DNA of 64,000 nucleotides, from NCBI GenBank assembly GCA_902761905.1, contig CACWMK010000013.1, positions 1 to 64,000 of the forward strand. Reading direction: 5' to 3'. Origin of the DNA: an uncultured Prevotellaceae bacterium. Lineage in GTDB: Bacteria; Bacteroidota; Bacteroidia; Bacteroidales; Bacteroidaceae. The position numbers and the translations under genes are program-made. Of this stretch, positions 7,144-16,900 are shown piece after piece. Numbering within the stretch: the stretch's first letter is position 1; every line of letters begins with the position of its first letter. Under the pieces are notes generated by a model that was not told the DNA's origin, ran no database searches, and worked only from the letters and a program-made list of their open reading frames with translations.

Positions 7144-9530
7144 AACAGCAACTAGCAGTAAACTCTAAGCACACGGGCAACTTCAGTAAGGACAACCGTG
7201 GCTATGCTGAAACCTGGACTTCGGAGCAGATTGACCATCTGCTCTCCGAAGACTGGCTCCGACAGATGGTGGCCGACATTCGTGGCGGCAACGACAAACT
7301 GAAAGACCAGCTACCATTTATCTGTCCGCACTATTCAGCCTTCCGTGATAACCATCGTGCCCAGGCCGACATAATCCCTGAGAGTTTTACGTATATGACG
7401 TGCGTTGACGTTGACGACCTGTCGAAGGTAGATAAGGCGATAAAACGTGCACTTGAACTTAATGCAGAAGACGGCGGCGACTGGCAGGACATGGTGCTGC
7501 GTATAGCCTATTCGGCACGCAAAAAAGTGCACATCTATATCAGAATGCCGATAGGCAAGACGATAGCTGAAGCGCAGCAGATGTTTTGCGCAGAACTAGA
7601 GGATGTACCATTCGACGAGAGTTGCATAACACCCGAGCGCTTTATCTATATCACTGGTATCGACGAAGAAGTATTCCGCTCAGAACACTGGCTGGAATCA
7701 ATCCCAGAGGAAGAGTTGGAAGAACGTTGTGAGGCGTATCTTAATCGCGGACTAGATGTTGACGGTCGACCACTGAAAACACCAGTAGCAACTCCCAAGT
7801 CAGAAAGTGCAACTGATAATTCTGCAGTAGAATGTACTCCGGCCGACGAACGAACGATGTTTATCATCAAGGAATGTATGAAGGAGGAAGAAGTGACAGA
7901 GGCTGATCTTATCAACGAAGGCCGCCGCCACAATTCGGTCAAGATGATACTTAATCACTGCAATCAGCTGCTTTCTAAGCAAGAAACACTTGGTGTACTG
8001 AAAGAGTTGATGCCGGGCAATTGGCAAGACAAGAACATACAAGACCTGGTGACGGCATATTACACCGAATACTACAATCCACAGCAGCGTCTGACGCAGT
8101 TTCAGAAGCGAGTGTTCCGTGATAGTAAGCGAATAGGTAGACATAACGATGATTCAGACAACCAGCAGTGCACCAGCAATCAGCCTGCAGCAGAAATGCA
8201 ATCGGAACTATCGAGATTATTCGCCAGCGCCACACCTCCTGCACTCCCCACAGTACTGCCCAAACTGGTAAAAGCCGTTACTCGCAACACACCTAACAAG
8301 TATAAGGCCACTGTGGCTCAGGCAATGTTTCCACCGCTTGGTGCCTATCCTAAGAACCTGAGTTTTGTTTACATCGACAATCAGATACGCGAATTGCGAA
8401 TCAACTGCCTGATAGTAGCCAAAACCGGTTCGGGTAAGGATTCGTGTACACGTCAGCCTCTGGAACATCTCATAGCAATAATGAAGGAGCGCGACAAGAC
8501 GAACCGCCAGCGACTGAAGGAGTTTAACGACGATTATAACAGCAAGGCCGGCAACAAGCAGAAGCCAAAGCGTCCCGACGATCTGGTGATACAGAACATC
8601 AAGTCGAACATTACGTTTGCAGCCCTTGTTCAGCGTACCGACGAGGCCAACGGCGCCCCACTCTACGTTAGGATTAACGAACTGGAGCAGTGGGATAAGA
8701 TTGAGGGGGCTACAGGTCGTAACAATCAGTTCACTACACTGAAGCTGTGCGACGACGAAGGAAATGATTTCGGTGCCGACCGTGCCAGTACACAGAGTGT
8801 AACAGGTGATGGTTGCCTGTATCTTAACTGGAATGCTAACACCACAATACCAAAGGTTATACGGTATTTCAGATATGTAATGACCGACGGTCCGATATCG
8901 CGATTGACTCTGGCCACAATACCAGAAGAAGAGCGTGGAGCCGATATTGCCGTATTCGGAGATTATGACGAGGCATACGATGCAGCGCTGAAACCATATA
9001 TCGACAATCTGAAGAATGCCACTGGCAAGATAGACTGTCCACAAGCCAGACGACTGGCCCGACAATTGAAAGACGAGTGTGCAGAGTTTGCCCGACTGTC
9101 ACAAGACGATGTGTTCGACAACCTTTCGCACCGCGCACTGGTGATGGCATTCCGTAAGGCCTGCCTGCTGTACGTGGCCAATGGCAAGAAATGGGAGAAG
9201 AGTATCGAAACATTCTGTCGCTGGAGTTTGTTTTATGACCTGTATCTCAAGATGACGCTGTTTGGCGACCTGATTCGTAAGGCCGACGAAGATGTGCCAA
9301 CAACCAGACGCGGTCCCAGAAGTCTGCTTGAACTACTGCCCGACGAGTTTACAATCGAGGATGCTAAACGCGTACGCCAGCAGGAGGGATTCGACAATGG
9401 AGACCATAAATGCGAAAAGATGATATACCAATGGGCTTTTCGCAAGTATGTATTACAGATTACAGATTACAGTTATAAAAAGAGTAATAGTTATGTTGCC
9501 AAGAGGAATAAGGAACAACAATCCGCTTAA
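7140..9530 (+). CDS. Primase-helicase-like protein (BT4734-like N-terminus plus DUF3987)
   Basis: A 796-residue protein. The N-terminal domain carries primase-like signatures: D90-V-D92 in TCVDVDDL, and a Ser...His motif in SARKKVHIYI (H131). These match motifs I and II described for archaeo-eukaryotic-type primases, a superfamily that includes BT4734-like domains. The C-terminal half is a DUF3987 P-loop domain with a Walker A-like AKTGSGKDS at residues 427-435; the usual Thr/Ser after Lys is Asp. An insertion rich in Lys/Arg follows. It probably primes and unwinds DNA of an accessory element. A second protein with the same layout is encoded at 30977. The 3' end overlaps the next gene. Confidence 0.87.
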   Translation: MKQQLAVNSKHTGNFSKDNRGYAETWTSEQIDHLLSEDWLRQMVADIRGGNDKLKDQLPFICPHYSAFRDNHRAQADIIPESFTYMTCVDVDDLSKVDKAIKRALELNAEDGGDWQDMVLRIAYSARKKVHIYIRMPIGKTIAEAQQMFCAELEDVPFDESCITPERFIYITGIDEEVFRSEHWLESIPEEELEERCEAYLNRGLDVDGRPLKTPVATPKSESATDNSAVECTPADERTMFIIKECMKEEEVTEADLINEGRRHNSVKMILNHCNQLLSKQETLGVLKELMPGNWQDKNIQDLVTAYYTEYYNPQQRLTQFQKRVFRDSKRIGRHNDDSDNQQCTSNQPAAEMQSELSRLFASATPPALPTVLPKLVKAVTRNTPNKYKATVAQAMFPPLGAYPKNLSFVYIDNQIRELRINCLIVAKTGSGKDSCTRQPLEHLIAIMKERDKTNRQRLKEFNDDYNSKAGNKQKPKRPDDLVIQNIKSNITFAALVQRTDEANGAPLYVRINELEQWDKIEGATGRNNQFTTLKLCDDEGNDFGADRASTQSVTGDGCLYLNWNANTTIPKVIRYFRYVMTDGPISRLTLATIPEEERGADIAVFGDYDEAYDAALKPYIDNLKNATGKIDCPQARRLARQLKDECAEFARLSQDDVFDNLSHRALVMAFRKACLLYVANGKKWEKSIETFCRWSLFYDLYLKMTLFGDLIRKADEDVPTTRRGPRSLLELLPDEFTIEDAKRVRQQEGFDNGDHKCEKMIYQWAFRKYVLQITDYSYKKSNSYVAKRNKEQQSA

Positions 9531-9915
9531 CATCCGTCGCAGCAAGGATAAGTGGAAGGGCATGAGGGCCCAGCAGAGTGATGCTGCGTTTGTGCAGTTT
9601 GAGTCGATGGAGTATGGCTGGCGTGCAGCCTTCTGGCTACTTACACGAACCTACTACCACAAGTACCGGCTCTACACCATCCGCACCATAGTGCAGAAGT
9701 GGGCGCCTCCGCTCGAGAACAACACCATCGCCTACGTCAATCAGGTGTCGCGCCTCACAGGCCTGCATCCCGACGAACCCCTAGGCATCCCGAGCGACCA
9801 CCCAGAACACTGGCTAGCCCTAGCCGCCGCAATGGCCATACAGGAGAACGGCACGGCCGCCCTCGATTATTTCGCCCTACTGCGCGGCTGGACTCTCTGC
9901 CGCCAGGATATATAA
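9493..9915 (+). CDS. Structural protein P5-like / lysozyme-like protein
   Basis: A 140-residue protein starting at the ATG at 9493, which gives MLPRGIRNNNPLNIRR, the conserved N-terminus of the family. It overlaps the primase-helicase by 38 bases. The pattern GIRNNNPLNIR, then F-V-QFESMEYGWRA, then WAPP-ENNTIAYV matches the proteins annotated as structural protein P5 in Bacteroidetes and their phages, which look like small cell-wall lytic or tail-associated domains. No signal peptide is visible. In related Bacteroides loci the corresponding place is held by an N-acetylmuramoyl-alanine amidase, so a cell-wall role is plausible. It converges with tadA, with two bases between stop codons. Confidence 0.8.
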   Translation: MLPRGIRNNNPLNIRRSKDKWKGMRAQQSDAAFVQFESMEYGWRAAFWLLTRTYYHKYRLYTIRTIVQKWAPPLENNTIAYVNQVSRLTGLHPDEPLGIPSDHPEHWLALAAAMAIQENGTAALDYFALLRGWTLCRQDI

Positions 9916-9917
9916 AA

Positions 9918-10370
9918 CTATCGTTTTGACTTAAAGAAATCTTGCATCAGCTGGCGGCATTCTTCTTCTAGGATGCCGCCAGTCATTGTGGCCTTGGGAT
10001 GAAGGGCATTAGGAGCCAACAGATGAAAACCGCGCTTATCATCCGGAGTACCATAGACTATGCGAGGAATCTGGGCCCAACCTATCGCACCAGCACACAT
10101 GGTGCAAGGCTCAACGGTGACATAAAGTGTGCAGTCGGTGAGGTATTTGCCGCCAAGGGTATTGGCAGCGGCGGTGATGGCCTGCATCTCGGCATGAGCC
10201 GTAACATCGCAGAGTGTCTCGGTGAGATTGTGGGCGCGGGATATCACACGGTCCTTGCATACTACTACTGCCCCGATGGGAATCTCGCCCGCCTGCAGGG
10301 CTAAATGCGCTTCGTCGAGTGCCATTTGCATATAGCGCTCGTCTTTTTTTTGCTGTTCGTCGTTAATCAT
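9918..10370 (-). CDS. tadA: tRNA adenosine(34) deaminase TadA
   Basis: A 150-residue zinc-dependent deaminase that converts A34 to inosine in tRNA-Arg(ACG). The signature residues are all present: HAE at 59-61 (zinc ligand and proton shuttle) and PCTMC with C89 and C92 as zinc ligands. Length is normal. The -7 box (TATCTTTG, 10375-10382) ends only four bases before the ATG, so the mRNA is probably leaderless or nearly so. Confidence 0.97.
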   Translation of the reverse strand: MINDEQQKKDERYMQMALDEAHLALQAGEIPIGAVVVCKDRVISRAHNLTETLCDVTAHAEMQAITAAANTLGGKYLTDCTLYVTVEPCTMCAGAIGWAQIPRIVYGTPDDKRGFHLLAPNALHPKATMTGGILEEECRQLMQDFFKSKR

Positions 10371-10374
10371 GGTG

Positions 10375-10382
10375 CAAAGATA
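10375..10382 (-). promoter_or_regulatory. -7 box for tadA
   Basis: TATCTTTG on the reverse strand, four bases from the tadA start codon. Confidence 0.75.
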
Positions 10383-10391
10383 GTGTTTTTT

Positions 10392-10456
10392 CCTACGGAT
10401 TATACGGATTATACAGATTATTTATAAAAATTCGTAAAATCCGTATAATCCGTAGG
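10392..10456. repeat. Perfect 19-bp inverted repeat between tadA and birA
   Basis: CCTACGGATTATACGGATT at 10392-10410 and its exact complement at 10438-10456 enclose 27 bases. It lies between the divergent tadA and birA promoters. One more copy is at 3215-3233. Confidence 0.9.
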
Positions 10457-10466
10457 CTATTTTTCG

Positions 10467-10474
10467 TATCTTTG
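10467..10474 (+). promoter_or_regulatory. -7 box for birA
   Basis: TATCTTTG, eight bases before the birA ATG, predicting a very short or absent leader. Confidence 0.75.
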
Positions 10475-10482
10475 CACTCAGA

Positions 10483-11199
10483 ATGATAGATTTAGAGGTT
10501 GTACACATAGAAGAAACGGATTCTACGAACCGATGGATGAAAGAAAACGGGAAGCAGAATGATATGGTTGTTGTGGCTGAATACCAGACTGCTGGCAGGG
10601 GATGCGGCACAAACTCGTGGGAGTCGGAACGTGGAAAGAATCTGTTGTGCTCGGTATTCATACATCCAAAAGACTTTCAGGCTAAAAGTCAGTTTATCAT
10701 TACCCAGTTAGTATCGGTGGCACTATGCAAGGCGATTGAAAAATTCGCCAACAAGCCCGTAGAGATAAAATGGCCCAACGACATATACGTTGGCGACAAG
10801 AAGATATGCGGCGTGCTGATAGAGAACCGACTACAGGGACGCATGGTAAAGGACACTATAATAGGTATTGGCCTGAACGTTAACCAGACAGAGTTTAAGA
10901 GCGATGCGCCAAACCCTGTGTCGATTAAGCAACTGACAGGGAAAGATACCGACCGCGATGAGGTGCTGAAGGCTTTTATCGACGAGATGAACGAGTGTTG
11001 CAGGACCAGAACCTGCATTGCCGACTACAAGGCAAGACTATACCGGCGAGAGGGCAAGCACAAGTTTATGACGCAAAACACCGTTTTCGAGGCAAGTTTA
11101 GTGGACGTTAAGGACGATGGACGACTGATGCTGGAAGACGATATGGGAATTGCGCATCTGTATAGATTTAAGGAAGTAACATTTATAATTAAGAGTTAA
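10483..11199 (+). CDS. birA: Biotin--[acetyl-CoA-carboxylase] ligase
   Basis: A 238-residue monofunctional biotin protein ligase. It has the ligase core: ETDSTNRWM near the start, the biotinyl-AMP loop QTAGRGCGTNSW (the GRGxxx motif), and KWPNDIYVGDKKICGVLIE. There is no N-terminal helix-turn-helix, so it is unlikely to be a repressor as in E. coli. It attaches biotin to carboxylase carrier domains. A short tandem array of AGAGTTAA units lies between it and pyrH. Confidence 0.96.
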   Translation: MIDLEVVHIEETDSTNRWMKENGKQNDMVVVAEYQTAGRGCGTNSWESERGKNLLCSVFIHPKDFQAKSQFIITQLVSVALCKAIEKFANKPVEIKWPNDIYVGDKKICGVLIENRLQGRMVKDTIIGIGLNVNQTEFKSDAPNPVSIKQLTGKDTDRDEVLKAFIDEMNECCRTRTCIADYKARLYRREGKHKFMTQNTVFEASLVDVKDDGRLMLEDDMGIAHLYRFKEVTFIIKS

Positions 11200-11252
11200 G
11201 AGTTAAGAGTTAAGATTTAAGAGTTAAGAGTTAAGATTTAAGAATTAAGAGA
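11186..11252 (+). repeat. AT-rich tandem octamer array between birA and pyrH
   Basis: About seven units close to AGAGTTAA/AGATTTAA run from the birA stop codon to just before pyrH. Similar short arrays lie at 4046-4083, 11971-11998, 13085-13112, 39142-39225 and 54180-54210. Confidence 0.8.
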
Positions 11253-11260
11253 TAGTAATT

Positions 11261-11971
11261 ATGGCAAGATTTAAGAGAATTCTGTTGAAGCTCTCGGGTG
11301 AGAGCCTGATGGGAAAGCAGGGCTACGGCATAGACCCTGAGCGACTGAGTGACTATGCCAACCAGATTAAGGAGATAGCCGGAATGGGAGTACAGATCGG
11401 TATCGTGATCGGCGGTGGAAACATTTTCCGTGGACTGAGCGGTAGCCAGAAGGGATTCGACCGTGTGAAGGGCGACCAGATGGGTATGTGCGCTACAGTC
11501 ATCAACTCGCTGGCTCTGAGCTCGGCTCTGGGTGCAGTAGGTGTGAAGAACAAGGTGCTGACAGCCATCCGCATGGAACCAATCGGCGAGTTTTACACCA
11601 AGTGGAAGGCCATCGAGGCTATGGAGGCTGGATATGTATGCATATTCTCAGCAGGTACAGGTTCGCCCTACTTTACTACCGACACAGGTTCGAGTCTGCG
11701 CGGAATAGAGATTGAGGCCGACGTGATGCTGAAGGGTACACGCGTGGACGGAATATACACAGCCGACCCCGAAAAGGACCCAACTGCAACTAAGTTTGAT
11801 GACATTACATATAAAGAGGTACTCGCGCGCGGGTTGAAGGTGATGGACCTGACTGCTATCTGCATGTGTCAGGACAACAACCTGCCTATCTATGTGTTCA
11901 ACATGGACGTAGTGGGAAATCTGAAAAAGGTGATGGACGGCGAGCAGATTGGCACGCTCGTTCATAATTGA
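11261..11971 (+). CDS. pyrH: Uridylate kinase
   Basis: A 236-residue UMP kinase of the amino-acid-kinase fold, making UDP from UMP in pyrimidine synthesis. Signatures include the N-terminal RILLKLSGESLMG, the glycine-rich GIVIGGGNIFRG, TDTGSSLRGIEIEADVMLKGTRVDGIYTADP, and the late DLTAICMCQDNNLPIYVFNM segment. Length is normal and the start is clear. The downstream gene is convergent. Confidence 0.97.
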   Translation: MARFKRILLKLSGESLMGKQGYGIDPERLSDYANQIKEIAGMGVQIGIVIGGGNIFRGLSGSQKGFDRVKGDQMGMCATVINSLALSSALGAVGVKNKVLTAIRMEPIGEFYTKWKAIEAMEAGYVCIFSAGTGSPYFTTDTGSSLRGIEIEADVMLKGTRVDGIYTADPEKDPTATKFDDITYKEVLARGLKVMDLTAICMCQDNNLPIYVFNMDVVGNLKKVMDGEQIGTLVHN

Positions 11972-11995
11972 AAGTTGAGAGTTGAGAGTTGAGAG

Positions 11996-12391
11996 TTATT
12001 TTACCTCCTCAAACTCTACATACTCATCATCGCCCTTTTCGAAGATCTTCTTATCTTCATCGCGCTGATCGATGATAGTTACACCACCGCTTGTAGTAGT
12101 TCTACGAGCGGTTTTTTGTTGTGCTGAGCCATCGGCCGAACCTGAGCCGGAGCCACCAGTGCGGCGACCACCCTGCTGCTGCTGAGCACCAGGCTTGCGA
12201 CTGCTCTTGAAGTAGTCGTCGCCAAAGGGATTACGTTCTTTCTGCTCGTTGCGTCTTCCACGGCGGTAGAAATAATCCTCAGCATCTTCGCGCAATTTCT
12301 TAACGTTGCGATACATTACATTGATCACAATCATCACGATAATGGCAATGGCGATAAGGCCAAAGACAATAATGCCTAGAATAACCTGCAT
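11996..12391 (-). CDS. DUF4834 family membrane protein
   Basis: A 131-residue protein with one N-terminal transmembrane helix (about residues 3-27, ILGIIVFGLIAIAIIVMIVI). A basic, low-complexity cytoplasmic part follows (QQQQGGRRTGGSGSG), with an acidic end (GDDEYVEFEEV). This matches DUF4834, found beside pssA in many Bacteroidales. It lies 12 bases after pssA, and the psd-pssA-DUF4834 order suggests one transcript. Function is unknown; the linkage hints at membrane lipid or envelope work. Confidence 0.85.
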   Translation of the reverse strand: MQVILGIIVFGLIAIAIIVMIVINVMYRNVKKLREDAEDYFYRRGRRNEQKERNPFGDDYFKSSRKPGAQQQQGGRRTGGSGSGSADGSAQQKTARRTTTSGGVTIIDQRDEDKKIFEKGDDEYVEFEEVK

Positions 12392-12403
12392 AGGATAATG
12401 TTT

Positions 12404-13087
12404 TTACTTATTCATTAGAACTGCTATCTTAGACAGCAATACGTACCACGCTATGATGGCCGCAAAGCCGCTAACTCCCAAAAGGAGCAACAGAGGAATA
12501 CATGATATTACGAATATATACTTAATCTCATTACCTTTCCATCCCCAATGCTTGAACTTGAGTGCAAACATAGGTATCTCGGCTATCAGCAGATAGCAGC
12601 TTACGAAGGTGCCCAGGAGTATAACCCACTCCATACCCTCGAATGTGATATCGTTCTGCTGCAGTCCCAAAACAAGGGAGCCCCAAAACAGGGCGTTGGC
12701 AGGAGTAGGCAGTCCGATAAATCCCAAAGCCTGACGCTCGTCGAGATTGAACTTGGCAAGGCGCAGGGCCGAGAAGGCTGCCATCACGAATGCCAGGAAC
12801 GGAACAAACGGCAGGTCGATGTGGAATGTGCACAGATAGCTGAACACGATAGCCGATGGAGCGAAACCGAAGGTGATATCATCGGCCAGCGAATCGAGCT
12901 CCTTGCCGATAGGCGAGCTGACATGTAGCAAGCGTGCGGTCATGCCATCAAAGAAATCGAATACGGCTCCGATGACGATGAACAGCAACGCCATCTCGAA
13001 TTCGCTCTGGAAAGCGAAATATGTAGCGATACAACCTGAAATAAGGTTGCAGCAGGTTATCGTATTTGGGATATGCTTCTTTAACAT
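12404..13087 (-). CDS. pssA: CDP-diacylglycerol--serine O-phosphatidyltransferase
   Basis: A 227-residue membrane enzyme making phosphatidylserine from CDP-diacylglycerol and serine. The CDP-alcohol phosphotransferase motif is complete: D44, D47-G48, A51-R52, G61, D65 and D69. About six hydrophobic segments are visible. It lies between psd and the DUF4834 gene, with psd next in the pathway to phosphatidylethanolamine. Confidence 0.97.
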   Translation of the reverse strand: MLKKHIPNTITCCNLISGCIATYFAFQSEFEMALLFIVIGAVFDFFDGMTARLLHVSSPIGKELDSLADDITFGFAPSAIVFSYLCTFHIDLPFVPFLAFVMAAFSALRLAKFNLDERQALGFIGLPTPANALFWGSLVLGLQQNDITFEGMEWVILLGTFVSCYLLIAEIPMFALKFKHWGWKGNEIKYIFVISCIPLLLLLGVSGFAAIIAWYVLLSKIAVLMNK

Positions 13088-13114
13088 TAAAGATTAAACA
13101 TTAAAGATTAAACA

Positions 13115-13804
13115 TTATGCAAGCTTAGCTATCACCGTTTGATCGCCGGTGGTGGGCTGATTCATTGTGACACAAGCCTTGGCGGTGAGGGGCAGATATA
13201 CGTCTACGCGCGAACCTAACTTAATAAAGCCCATGTGCTCGTCGATATAGCACTCCTCGCCATCCTTAGCGTAAGTAACGATGCGGCGAGCCAGCGCACC
13301 AGCAATCTGACGCACCAGGATGTCCTGACCATCAGGGGTGGTAATCATTACGTCGGCATGCTCGTTCTCCTCGCTGGCCTTAGGCAGCCAAGCCTTGTGA
13401 TAGTTACCGTCGAAGTGCTTAACAAACTTAACCTTACCATCTACAGGATACCAGTTGGCATGCACATTGAGCGGGCTCATAAAGATTGATATCATGAGTC
13501 GCTTGTCGTGGAAATATGTATTCTCCTCGGCTTCCTCTACTACAACTATCTTACCATCGGCAGGGGCTACAACCAGCTTGTCGGTGTCGCCATTAAAGTA
13601 GCGGATAGGACAACGATAGAAGTTGAGCGCGATGAACCACGCTGTGCAGAATACTGCCATAAATATCCAGAAAGGTATGGTGGTATCGAGTCCGTACCAC
13701 AGCAACAAACCTATACCAACTATAGCCAAAGCACTGAGTGTCAACTCGTTAGTACCTTCGCGATGAATTCTGATCTTCTTGAGTTTCTTTATTCTTTCTC
13801 CCAT
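13115..13804 (-). CDS. psd: Phosphatidylserine decarboxylase proenzyme
   Basis: A 229-residue enzyme of the short (archaeal-like) class, which makes phosphatidylethanolamine. An N-terminal membrane segment (about residues 22-62) precedes the catalytic part. [10 protein letters not shown] and [15 protein letters not shown] are typical. The self-cleavage pair is G197-S198 in [13 protein letters not shown]; the serine becomes the pyruvoyl group. The -7 box is at 13836-13843 on the same strand. pssA follows 27 bases later. Confidence 0.96.
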   Translation of the reverse strand: MGERIKKLKKIRIHREGTNELTLSALAIVGIGLLLWYGLDTTIPFWIFMAVFCTAWFIALNFYRCPIRYFNGDTDKLVVAPADGKIVVVEEAEENTYFHDKRLMISIFMSPLNVHANWYPVDGKVKFVKHFDGNYHKAWLPKASEENEHADVMITTPDGQDILVRQIAGALARRIVTYAKDGEECYIDEHMGFIKLGSRVDVYLPLTAKACVTMNQPTTGDQTVIAKLA

Positions 13805-13835
13805 TAGTTACATTTCGATTGTTATATTCTGGGTG

Positions 13836-13843
13836 CAAAGGTA
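13836..13843 (-). promoter_or_regulatory. -7 box for the psd-pssA operon
   Basis: TACCTTTG on the reverse strand, about 32 bases upstream of the psd start codon. Confidence 0.8.
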
Positions 13844-13907
13844 CAGATTTTTTTTGAGAATTTCAAACTTTTCACTCTTTTCTTTTGGTTATGTCGAAAT
13901 TTAAGCG

Positions 13908-13915
13908 TACCTTTG
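13908..13915 (+). promoter_or_regulatory. -7 box for dnaE
   Basis: TACCTTTG on the forward strand, 32 bases before the chosen dnaE ATG. It makes an upstream in-frame start at 13885 unlikely. Confidence 0.75.
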
Positions 13916-13947
13916 AACCTCAAATTTATGCAATTTTGATAAAAAAG

Positions 13948-16900
13948 ATGGAAGATTTCGTACATCTGCACGTACATACATATTACTCGATACTTGACGG
14001 ACAGTCGAGTATCAAAAAGCTTGTAGACAAAGCTATCGGCGACGGCATGAAGGGCATGGCCATCACCGACCACGGCGACATGTTCGGCATTAAGGAATTT
14101 CACGACATATGCAACGGTGTGAACAAACAGCGCAAGAAAGACGGACTTGAACCATTCAAGCCTATCTTTGGTTGCGAGATGTATGTGGCACGCCGAGGAG
14201 ACATGATGCTGAAGGACACTAAGGAGGACCTGGGAGGATACCACCTGATAGTGCTGGCCAAGAACGAGCATGGCTACAAGAACCTGATAAAACTGGTAAG
14301 TAACTCGTGGGTGGATGGTTTCTACAACCGTCCACGCACAGACCACAAACAGCTGGAGAAGTATCATGAGGACCTGATAGTGTGCTCGGCATGTATAGCC
14401 GGCGAGGTGCCTGCAAAGATACTGAAGGGCGACATCGAGGGAGCACGCAAGGCCATAGAGTGGCACAAGAACCTGTGGGGCGACGACTACTATCTGGAGT
14501 TGCAGCGCCACGAGGTGACCGACCCGACGATACGTGCCAATCGCGAGACATTCCCACTGCAGCAGCAGGCCAACAAGGTGCTGATAGAGCTGGCCCGCGA
14601 ATACGGTGTGAAACTGGTGTGCACCAACGACAGCCACTTTGTGGACAAGGAGAATGCCGAGGCTCACGACCATCTGCTGTGTCTGGCTACGGGTAAGGAT
14701 CTGGACGATCCCACACGTATGCTGTACTCTAAGCAGGAGTGGTTTAAGACCCAGCAAGAGATGAACGACATCTTCAGCGATGTGCCCGAGGCGCTGGCCA
14801 ACACGGTGGAGATATTAAATAAGGTAGAGACATACAGTCTTGACGCCGACCCAATCATGCCTTTCTTCCCTATCCCAGAGGAGTTTGGTACCGAGGAGGA
14901 GTGGCGACAGAAGTTCACCGAGGAGGATCTGTACAAGGAGTTTACCTGCGACGAGAACGGTGAGAACCAATTGGCGCCCGAGGACGGCGAGAAGAAGATA
15001 AAGAAGCTGGGTGGCTACGACAAGATATACCGCATAAAGTTCGAGGCCGACTATCTGGCAAAACTGGCCTACGAGGGTGCGACAAAGCGCTACGGCGACC
15101 CGCTGGCTAAGGACGTTGACGACCGAATACGTTTTGAGCTGCACATCATGAAGACGATGGGTTTCCCTGGATACTTCCTCATTGTGCAGGACTTTATCAA
15201 CTCGGCCCGCGACGAGCTGGGAGTGATGGTAGGTCCTGGTCGTGGATCGGCTGCAGGTAGTGTGGTGGCATACTGCCTGGGTATCACCAAGATCGACCCG
15301 CTGAAGTACGACCTGCTGTTTGAGCGTTTCCTTAACCCCGACCGTATATCGCTGCCTGATATCGATACCGACTTTGATGACGACGGTCGCGGAAAAGTGC
15401 TGAAGTGGGTAATGGATAAGTACGGCCACGAGAACTGCGCACACATCATCACCTACGCTTCGATGGCCACCAAGAACTCTATCAAGGATGTGGCCCGAGT
15501 GGAGAATGTGCCGCTGGCAATATCGAATGCGCTGTGTAAGGCCATCCCCGACCGTCTGCCCGATGTAGACGGTAAGACACCAAAGATGAATCTGGTGAAT
15601 GCCATCAGGGCTGTGCCCGAACTACAGGATGCTGAGGCATCGACCGACCCACGCATAGCCAACACGATGAAGTATGCAAAGATGCTGGAGGGAACGGTTC
15701 GCGGAACTGGTATCCACGCCTGCGGATTCATCATCTGTCGCGACCCGATCAGCGACCACGTGCCTGTATCGACGGCCGACGACCCTGACTTCAAGGGCAC
15801 CAAGACCAACTGCACGCAGTACGACGGACACGTGATTGAGTCGACAGGACTGATCAAGATGGACTTCCTGGGACTGAAGACTCTGTCGGAGCTTAAGGAG
15901 GCTTGTGCCAACATCAAGCGTACACGAGGCATCGACGTGGATCTGGACACTATCCCCATTGACGATCCGAAGACATACGAACTATATCAGAAAGGACGCA
16001 CCATCGGTACGTTCCAGTTTGAGTCGGCAGGTATGCAGAAGTACCTGCGCGAGCTGCACCCGACGGTGTTTGAAGACCTGATTGCGATGAACGCTCTGTA
16101 TCGTCCGGGACCTATGGACTACATCCCCGACTTCATCAAGCGTAAGAACGGACTGGAGCCTATCACCTACCCCATCGACTGTATGGAGAAGTACCTGAAG
16201 GATACATACGGTATCACGGTGTATCAGGAGCAGGTGATGTTGCTGAGTCGCCAGTTGGCCGACTTTACCCGAGGCGAGAGCGACGCTCTGCGTAAGGCGA
16301 TGGGTAAGAAGAAGAAGGATATCGTAGACGCGATGAAGCCTAAGTTTATCGAGGGCGGAAAGAAGAACGGACACGACCCACAGATACTTGAGAAGATATG
16401 GGCCGACTGGGAGAAGTTTGCATCGTATGCGTTCAACAAGTCGCACGCTGCATGCTACTCATGGGTGGCTTATCAGACGGCATACCTCAAGGCCAACTAC
16501 CCTGCTGAATACATGGCAGCCATCATGAGTCGCCGACGCGACCAGATAACGGAAATCACCAAACTGATGGACGAGTGCAAGCAGATGGGTATAGCCACAC
16601 TGGGACCTGATGTGAACGAGTCGTACGAGAAGTTTGGCGTGAACCATCATGGCGAGATTCGCTTCGGACTGGGTGCCATCAAGGGCATGGGTGATTCGGC
16701 TGCGCTGTCGATAATCGATGAGCGCGAGAAGAACGGACCGTATAAGGATATCTACGACTTTGCACAGCGTGTAAACTTCTCGTCGGTAAACCGCAAGGCG
16801 TTTGAATCGCTGGCGCTGAGCGGTGGTTTCGACAGCTTCGGCATCCGTCGTGAGGACTACTTTGCACAGAACCCCAAGGGCGAGACATTCATCGAGATGC

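Noticed and set aside
8217-9065. A 282-codon reverse-strand open frame opposite the primase-helicase gene
   Set aside because: It mirrors the codons of a well-supported gene, lacks a start signal and has no family-like sequence; it is a shadow frame.
13822-14757. A 311-codon reverse-strand open frame overlapping dnaE
   Set aside because: dnaE is certain in this stretch; the antisense frame is rich in Val/Leu/His repeats typical of mirrored coding DNA.
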